From Apiospora phragmitis (Eukaryota; Ascomycota; Sordariomycetes; Amphisphaeriales; Apiosporaceae): 64,000 bases of DNA. The notes beneath the pieces were generated by a model. That model was not told the DNA's origin, did not search any database, and was given only the letters and a program-made list of their open reading frames with translations. The DNA is taken from contig JAQQWL010000005.1 of NCBI GenBank assembly GCA_038363925.1, forward strand, positions 1,426,001-1,490,000, written 5' to 3'. A program made the position numbers and the translations under genes. How positions within the stretch are numbered: the stretch's first letter is position 1; each line of letters starts with the position of its first letter. Below are positions 57,135-64,000 of the stretch, piece by piece.

Positions 57135-59340
57135 TTATATGAAATCAAAGGTATCACCATGCTCCCGTATCATCTTGCCCACCCGTTTGGAGCCGACAAT
57201 CCTCTCCAGCTTCAAGACGTCGTACTTGGAGAAGAGGACGCGCACGGTGCCCTGGCCCGGCTCCAGCTTGAAGTCGTGCTCGCTCTTGGCGAGGAAGCCG
57301 CCGACGATCTCCTTGTAGAATAGAGGGTTGTCGGGCAGGCCGTACATGATGACGCGGCGGACGCCCGTGAGCATGTAGCGGCGGAAGTGGTGTGCGCGCT
57401 CCGTGTACAGCAGGACCTTGTGGCGGCCGTTGACGAAGTGCGAGCGCGCGCGCGACGCCTCGGGCATGTCGGCATACTCGGAGATGGTGCCGAACGTCAG
57501 GCTGGCCGCGGCCGGGCTGGTGGCGAAGTAGTTGCGCACGCGCACGAAGTCGAGGTACGACGGCACGTAGAGGAGCGTGCCGTCGACGTCCTTGGCGCGT
57601 TTGGCCAGCGTCGGCACGATGGCGCTGACGAAGTACTCGAAGCGCGCGTCGGGCTCGGCCGCGACCGAGGCGGCGTCGAAGCGCGAGAAGGTCTGCTTCA
57701 CCTTGACGCCGAGTTCCTGGATGGTGCCCGGGTACTCTGGCTGCATGCGGACTCGGCCCGCCCAGTTCTGGCACTGCCGATGGAGCTCTTGGAGCTCGGG
57801 GGTATTGAAGGCGGAGAAAATGAGGCTTTGCCGGTAGTTCTGGGCTTGTTTCTCGAGATACCACTCCCTCACACGACTGAAGTCGCAGTCGTGCGCTTCG
57901 CGAGGCTGCAGGTTGAGGTGCTCGAAGATGAACTCGACATGTTCCCAGTTTTGGTTAAGGAGAGCATCGGCCTGGTCTACTATGACCATTTCGATGGAGC
58001 TCAGATAGTCATAGTCCATTTTCTTGTCCTTGCCTTCCTCGGATCCAATGGCCAAACGCAGGCCAAGTGGACTGGTTATGAGGATATCTGAGCTATAGAA
58101 TTGTGAAAAGTACTTGATGGTTTTCCTGGTGAACTTGACGCCGAGTCGGAACATGTCGTCATCGTTACCCTCAAAGAGATCTCGGAAGTCCTCGGGCCTA
58201 TCAGAAGAGAACTTGGAGTCTTTGTCTACATAGGTGTCGTCAAATCGTTTCCTGTTCTCCTGCTGATCCGGTTCGCAGATGGCGCAAATCTCCTTGACCA
58301 TGTTGACAGCAGACTGGCGGGTAGGCAGAAGCATCAGAACCTTCGGACGGGTAAACCCCTGGTCTTTTGGCTCGAAGTCGCTGGCGGTGCCTTCCTTGGA
58401 GAGTTTGGCATTGTTTTTGATGACTCTATCTCGAGTCTTGAAGATATGGTTGACTGCATGAAGACAAGCCAGACGTCGCAGTTTCCCTCCATTTTTCGGC
58501 GTCCGGTTGCAGAAGAGCAGGTCGTTATATCCAAAGGTGATAGGGTACAGAACCTGTTCCAATTTGTCTAAGGTTGGCTTTTTTGCAGCTGCCTCGTGTA
58601 GCCTGTGCTTCAACTTCAGACTTGAGGTATCAGGCATGAGTGATAATGGTCGTTCGGAGTCGCTAGGAGCCTTCCCAGGCACACTCCTCGTAAGTCTCCA
58701 GCCGTTGAGCTCCGCTTGCGTGACGGAATACTCATTGGCTTTGACCGCTTTGATTCGTTTCGAGACTTCGGCTTCATCTGGGATAGAGAAATGAGTCTCG
58801 AATGGATCTGAAGTATCGGGAGCGTCATCTTCGTCGTCGTCTTCATCATCCAGGGTCATCTCGGCATCAAGACCCTCTTCAGGCTCCTCGTCTACCACAT
58901 CGACGTCCTTGTCCTCGGTTTCCTCCTCGGACTCAGGCTCTATTTTCCTGTCGTTTGCTTGGCCTTTCATCGCCATTTTGATGACTGATCTTCCGGCGCT
59001 TGTTGCTGGGGGCAGTCTGCTTTGCGAAACTGCTCATCAAGGCCATATATGCCTTGGTGGGGGCAACTTGTTGCTCCTCGTCTTCTGAATCATCTTCCTG
59101 CTCAAGGTCCTCTTCTGAGGGGGAGTCCTCCCCAGAGTCTTCATCTTCCGGGTCTCTGTTATACAGTGTCAGAATCAAGATGGATGAAGTCGTTGTTTCT
59201 CATGTCACTTACTGAACTTCTGCAAGTCGTGCTTTGTTGAATTTTGGCCCAGGTACTCTCTTTTGAACATTGGCTTTTCCACCTCGGCCACGGGGCCTAG
59301 AGCCTCCTCTCATGGCAACCTGACGTCCTTTTGGGGCCAT
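57135..59340 (-). CDS. utp25: U3 snoRNP-associated protein Utp25 (degenerate DEAD-box-like), one frame break
   Basis: Exon 1 is 59340-59213 ([20 protein letters not shown]), then a 57-nt intron and exon 2 59155-57135. The frame slips in the A run at plus 58943-58946; one base fewer joins SKRQE to [20 protein letters not shown], giving exactly 716 codons. After a long acidic N-terminus the Utp25 core follows: [128 protein letters not shown], and [19 protein letters not shown]. The helicase motifs are present only in altered form (IVDQAD in place of DEAD), as in Utp25, which is needed for 18S rRNA processing in the small-subunit processome. It is nucleolar and essential in yeast, so the frame break is almost surely a sequence error. 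Confidence 0.93.
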
Positions 59341-59892
59341 ATTTCCTGGCAAGTGAAACGAAGATTATGAATGGATTATTAGACTTTTATTTTTATCTCG
59401 TTGTAACAGAAACCTCGGTCTACCTAAGAAAAAAAGAAGTCCAGCCTTGCAGATGATCTCCACAGTTTTGATGGATAGCCTTGCTCTAAGCTTCTAGCTT
59501 ACCAAGAACCGAAGCTAATTGAATGTACCTGCCTGAAGTACCCCGAACTTTTTTTCAGCAGCAGATCTCTTATCAGCCACCTTATCTTAGCGCGCACAAC
59601 CCCTCGGTTTAGAAAGCAGCAGTGGTACACTTTGAAAATTCGTGTGGAATAATTCGAGAGTGGGCTGAATGGCAAAAGCTACGAAAACTGGGTCCCCTGC
59701 TAAGGCGCTGTCCAACGAACTTGGTTTGGCTGCAGAGTGTGTGTGTGGAAGAGAGAGAGAGAGCGCAAGAGATTTGAAGTCAGATCCAATCCCAACTTCT
59801 CGTACCCCGGGCCACTTCTTAGAGAAAGAGAATCGCCAGTCCCCCTCCTGACCTTCGACTTGTTCGATAACTGGCATTCCAAACCACCCAAC
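59341..59892. other. Divergent promoter region of Utp25 and eIF3f genes
   Basis: 552 bp between the two divergent starts. It includes a GAGAGAGAGAG purine tract at about 59751-59763 in the eIF3f leader. Confidence 0.45.
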
Positions 59893-61149
59893 ATGGCCGT
59901 GGATCAAGAGTCCTTCCTTCATATGTCGCGGCCTCTGGCGCCCACCGTCAACATCCAGAGCAACATTGCCCCGCTCTCGGTCAACATCCAACCCCAAGTA
60001 CGTTTGCTTCCTCACGATGGCTTCCTTGATGTTCTTGCATGACATGATGGCCATTTGGTACTTTCGTCATGGCTTCAAATGACGTTCTTGATTGTGTCTA
60101 TCCTATGCTACAATGTGACCAAAGCAACCACCGACCTAGCTAACACACATGATCTGTTAGGCTATCCTTTCCATCCTCGACCATGCCGTCCGTCGCGATG
60201 AACCCGCCACCGAAACGACCTCACCTCGCGTTATCGGCGCTTTGATAGGAACTCGCTCCGACGATGGCAGTGAGCTTTCCGTGTCATCTGCCTTCGCCAT
60301 CCCCATACCGAGAATGAGGACCAGGTCGAGGTTGATGTCGAGTACCAGAAGAACATGCTGTCGCTGCACCTGAAGGCCTCGCCGCGCGAAACATTACTGG
60401 GCTGGTACACGACTTCGCATGAACTTAACAGCTTCAGCGCGCTCATCCAGAACTTCTTCGCGAGCCCCGAGACCGGCACCTTCCCCCACCCGGCTGTCCA
60501 CTTGACCGTCTCGACGGATCCCGGTGCCGACGTTCAGCTCAAGTCCTACATCTCCGCCCCCGTCGCCGTCAACGCCGAGCGGGCCGCCGAGAGCTGCCTG
60601 TTCATCCAGGTGCCCCACAGAGTTTCTTACAACGATGCCGAGCGATCAGCACTGGAGCTGATTTCCTCCGCCAAGGACACCGAGTCCCGCACCACCACCA
60701 TCCCCTCAGACGTTGAAGGCCTTGCACGGTCCCTCGAGTCCATGAGTGACCTGTTGGAGCGTGTATCGGGCTACGTCGGCGAGATCCTGGACGAGGAGCG
60801 GGAGCCCAACAACGCTCTCGGTCAGTACCTGATGAGCGCCCTGTCCTTGGCCCCCAAGGTCGACCCCTCTGCCATTGAGCACGACTTCAACAACCACATC
60901 CAGGACGTCTTGATGGTCAGCTACCTAGCCAACAGCATCCGTACCCAGATTGATCTCAGCCAGCGTCTTGCGACAGCAGTCTTGAGCGACGAGAAGGTCG
61001 ACAAGGATGACACCAAGGGCGAGAAGGGTGAGGGAGGCGGCCGGGGCGGACGTGGTGGCCGAGGTGGCCGCGGTGGCCGTGGCGGTAGAGGTGGACGTGA
61101 ACCGCGTGAGCCTAGGGAGCCCAGAGAGCCCCGCGAACCCACCGAGTGA
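59893..61149 (+). CDS. eif3f: Translation initiation factor eIF3 subunit F, one frame break
   Basis: Exons are 59893-59997 ([20 protein letters not shown]) and 60161-61149. The MPN domain starts at [20 protein letters not shown] and continues [20 protein letters not shown]. The frame then slips at CCCC 60301-60304; one more C gives [20 protein letters not shown], and the length becomes exactly 365 codons. The MPN domain continues through [33 protein letters not shown] and YISAPVAV, without the catalytic JAMM His pair, as in all eIF3f. Helical C-terminal segments follow. The tail carries Gly-Gly-Arg repeats and then REP repeats ending PTE. eIF3f is part of the eIF3 MPN/PCI octamer on the 40S subunit. 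An essential gene, so the break points to a consensus error. Confidence 0.95.
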
Positions 61150-63038
61150 ACTCGACCTCAAGCAATCATTTGAAGGGTTACTTGCGGTTTCTTGAGTAAT
61201 AGCTCTAGCCTCTAACGGTCCACACAGCCCCGCCAAGATACCAGCAAGGAACCCAGAACGGCTGGCACAAACCAATCATTTATCGTCCAGTCAGCGTTCC
61301 GGTCCCTTAAGATTAAGGGGCTTCCAGCGACTGGGACTTCGAGGTTCGTCATTTATTAGGAACCTCGGAATTGCATGATTAGGAGTAGGGACAAAAAGCA
61401 AGCAGCATCTCATGACTCTTCTTCGAGATCATTTCTGTGAGATAGATATACTAAGGCGTTCTAAGTCCGGTTTGGGATGTGACATGCCTCTAGAACGAGC
61501 AATGAATTGTTTAACAAAAATTCATAACATGACCATTTCCAGGATTATTGAGTCCGGTCCCCCTTTCGCAGCGCCAAATATAATCCCCTCTCAGTGTGGT
61601 GTAGGCACTGCATTAAACTGATGTTTATATAAGGATATAGGAAGTATGTATTGCCCATATATCAAACCACCCTTGAAAGTTTCATGGTACGAGTGTATGA
61701 GTACGACAATCCAACAAATGTAGTCAATCGATCTCACTGAAGACGTGTAGAGTCTGATGTGTCCGGTATCCCTAGGGAAAGCAGAAACTCCCCGCACCTT
61801 GCGAACGATGAAATCGAATCAGAGCACTCCCAGTGATAAGGAGAGTTATATCCCAAGTCGCCTGGAGCTCTTAAAAGAATGTCTTCCTCTTCTTTTCTCT
61901 CCCTAGACATGTCTTGATCATGTAGGCAATGTCAAGCCCCATGCGTCTCGGGCGGATTCTTCTTTCTCCCGACTGGGAAGAAGGGAAAGATGAGAATGTA
62001 GCGGAAGGGGAGATAGCAGATATAGATGACCAGCTACGTAAGTTTATATATTTCAAAAAATGCATCGATTGTAGAATATATATGGTCACTTCTCCGCAAG
62101 GGTATGTATGGGGGCGGCCCCTTCTTCCAATTCCATTCAAGGGGCTTCCTTTCTGTGTCCACGTGGTTTGGTCACTGGGGACTACCTCAAACCTTTTTCA
62201 TACCTCGGGCTGTGACCTTCTCGAAAATCTCACTCACGATTGGCATCGTTGAGTCAACTACTTCCTACCGTCTTGATATGCAGAAACCCTGGATACTGGG
62301 GCTCACGCATCGCTCACAGTGCAGTAAATTCACTCTATAGCACTACTACTCATCCATATTTTCAAGACTGGCTTAGATTATTATCTATTCGGCTGGAACA
62401 CTCTCAGGCCATTCATTAACTAGAGCTCAATCTTCTTTTCTTTGCCTTCTTCTTGTCTACTGTCTAATAGCACCAAAATCCTCGCCGAGAAGACCACCCT
62501 CGCCGAGAGGAATATACCCTCGCCAAAAGGAATATACCCTCGTTGTAAAGAACACCCTCGCCGAGAATACCATCGTCGCCGAGAAGATATCATTATCGGC
62601 GAGAAGCACATTGCAAGGTCGTCCATCCTCTGGCAGGAACAGAAGATCATGAGAAAAGATGTGTTCATTAATCCTTCCATCCCTTGCGCCGGCTAATGGT
62701 GACATAAGTAGCTTTCTTTGCCAATGGAATAAGGGTAGGTTTCCTCTTGTAGACGTTTCCAAACTGGAAAGTCCAGATCCGCATTCGCAATTCTTTATAT
62801 GCTGCCCCTTGCCTGAACCCTTTTAGCACATTGTGCGATGCCCAGCCGCCATCACGTCTATGCTGAGCTCCGTAAAGCCAGCCCGAGTAAAATCAATATG
62901 CCCCTATCAATTCTCGCCTCGAACGCCCATACAATGAATGCCCCTGAAAAAGGATTGCCCACGTACGCCATCCATGTCGCAAATGTAAACACATTTGTAT
63001 CGCCGCTACCAACTCGATCAACGAACACGGCCCCTGTT
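61150..63038. other. Gene-free interval with a minisatellite
   Basis: Between the 3' ends of eIF3f and the minus-strand gene at the right edge. It contains the repeat at 62478-62609. No open frame over about 110 codons and no domain. Confidence 0.4.
62478..62609. repeat. Degenerate 18-21 bp tandem repeat, seven units
   Basis: Units are built on (A)CCCTCGCCGAGA followed by AGACC, GGAATAT or a similar variant. Lengths alternate between 18 and 20-21 bp. The units are diverged from one another, so the array is old. Confidence 0.75.
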
Positions 63039-64000
63039 CTACGAGGTTCCAGTGGGTGGTTTTTGGGGTAGAGTGGCTGGGTTGCCGTAGTTGGGCAATG
63101 TGGAATAGCCGGGTTGGTGGTTATGGCCGTTCATGGGCTGGGGTAGCCCCATGTTCTTGTGCTGCATAGGATGACCCATTTGCTGTGGCATGTGAGAGTT
63201 CATCTGTGGTGGCATCTGAGGCATATGAGTAGCCGGATGCTGTTGCATATGCTGTGGAGGGGTTGCGTGCGGGTGGTAAGCTGGCAACGAGTTGCTGGAA
63301 CTCTGACGGCTCATACCATAGCTAGGTGGGCCACCCATATAGGGCTGGGGGGCTGGAGAGCTGTATCCGTTATAATTCATGTGTGGCGAACTGATCTGGG
63401 GACTACCATGTGGAGCGCCCATACTGTAGGGTGCCATAGGTGGCTGCGCGTGGTTCATTCCGTTACTTGGGACGAACGACTGCGTTTTGGGGTTAAAAGC
63501 GTGGCGGTTATAGCTGCCCGGAATAGGATGCTGGCTTTTCGGGTCATGAGGATTGACATTAACAGGCAACTGACCGAAAGCATAGGGTATCCCAAGGGGG
63601 CCGACATTGCTTTGGGATTGGGGACCTCGAGTGGCTGGTTGCTGGTAAGGCGCCGGGACGGGGGATGGAGCAGGCGGGTAAGCAGGCTGTTGCTGCCAGG
63701 CAGGCTGGGCAGGTATGGGTTGCATGGGAGAGCCATACCCGGGCATAGACCCGTTGCTTGGCGGGTAGCGCTGCTGTGAAGGCTGAGGCGGCTGAGGCGG
63801 ATACTGTTAGCAGGTTAGCAAACCATATTTACTCTAGAAGGGTGGAGGGAGACATGCTGTCGGCATTGGACCATACGGAGGATATCCGCTCATGGGACCT
63901 TGGGGCATCATCTGCGGATACGCGGGGCCTGGCTGGGGGTAACCTTGTGGCATGGGGGCCTGGTAGGGTTGCTGGATCTGACCGTTGTACGGCATATTGC
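63039..64000 (-). CDS. Pro/Gln/Met-rich protein, 3' end only (continues beyond window)
   Basis: Visible exons are 64000-63858 and 63803-63039 (stop 63039-63041). They are joined by a 54-nt intron with a GC donor (GCATGT) and a CAG acceptor, which keeps frame between GPMPT and YPPQPPQPSQQR. The sequence is low-complexity: MPQGYPQPGPAYPQMMPQGP, HMPQMPPQMNSHMPQQMGHP. One distinctive conserved-looking block reads GPLGIPYAFGQLPVNVNPHD, then PIPGSYNRHAFNPKTQSFVP. That block reminds me of the C-terminus of fungal R3H-domain RNA-binding proteins, but the domain itself would lie outside the window, so this is a weak suggestion. The 5' part is missing. Confidence 0.6.

Noticed and set aside
57387..58091. 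234-codon plus-strand frame
   Set aside because: Antisense shadow of Utp25 in GC-rich codons.
4720..60304. Genome-wide programmed frameshifting as explanation for the breaks
   Set aside because: Both plus and minus one changes occur, in runs of every base, with no shared slippery site or downstream structure. Consensus error fits better.
1..64000. CRISPR arrays, bacterial operons, ribosome-binding sites, integrated phage
   Set aside because: None seen; gene structure is eukaryotic throughout.

Overview
This 64 kb window is nuclear DNA of a filamentous ascomycete (Pezizomycotina, most likely a Sordariomycete). The evidence is many short GT-AG introns (roughly 55-240 nt), nuclear-type tRNAs, and families typical of these fungi: Clr5 domain, HET domain, PTH11-like rhodopsin membrane protein, DUF6536-like membrane protein, Mic12, and a GPI-anchored wall protein. 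Gene spacing is uneven. Compact housekeeping blocks alternate with long gene-poor stretches that carry broken or truncated genes and decayed repeats.

Layout. 0.1-2.3 kb: C2H2 zinc-finger protein (-). 4.4-7.5 kb: an unrecognised gene (+) facing a broken Ulp1-type peptidase gene (-). 9.3-11.1 kb: ACS-family MFS transporter (+). 11-16 kb: accessory stretch with a decayed repeat cluster, a damaged PTH11-like gene and a short-chain dehydrogenase relic. 16.8-18.9 kb: Clr5 protein (+). 19.5-19.9 kb: intron-containing tRNA-Met(CAU) and tRNA-Gly(UCC). 20.5-25.3 kb: O-methyltransferase, repeat-rich GPI wall protein and ORMDL protein (all -). 27.6-29.7 kb: five-zinc-knuckle Air-like protein (+). 29.7-35.2 kb: no gene found. 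35.2-39.2 kb: very large unknown protein (+). 40.1-46.5 kb: extended SDR (+), 5'-truncated membrane protein (+), RNase H (-) and Baeyer-Villiger-type monooxygenase (-). 47.6-53.9 kb: HET-domain protein (+) convergent with a low-complexity protein (-) that ends in five copies of an undescribed repeat. 54.4-61.1 kb: conserved core with Mic12 (-), mitochondrial bL17 (+), Utp25 (-) and eIF3f (+). The right edge holds the 3' end of a Pro/Gln/Met-rich protein (-).

No obvious operon-like cluster or biosynthetic pathway links these genes; the methyltransferase, monooxygenase, SDR and transporter are too far apart to call a cluster.

Two things matter most to a user. First, many genes, including essential ones (eIF3f, Utp25), are interrupted by single-base frame breaks, mostly inside short homopolymers. 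Correcting each by one base gives an exact codon count from start to stop, so these look like consensus errors rather than biology. A few lesions (in-frame stops in the Ulp1-like, PTH11-like and RNase H genes; the truncated SDR relic) are not of this type. Second, the 50.7-53.9 kb gene encodes five copies of a motif with core LGDNTRTYLPGVRE that I cannot assign to any family; it is the best candidate for something new.
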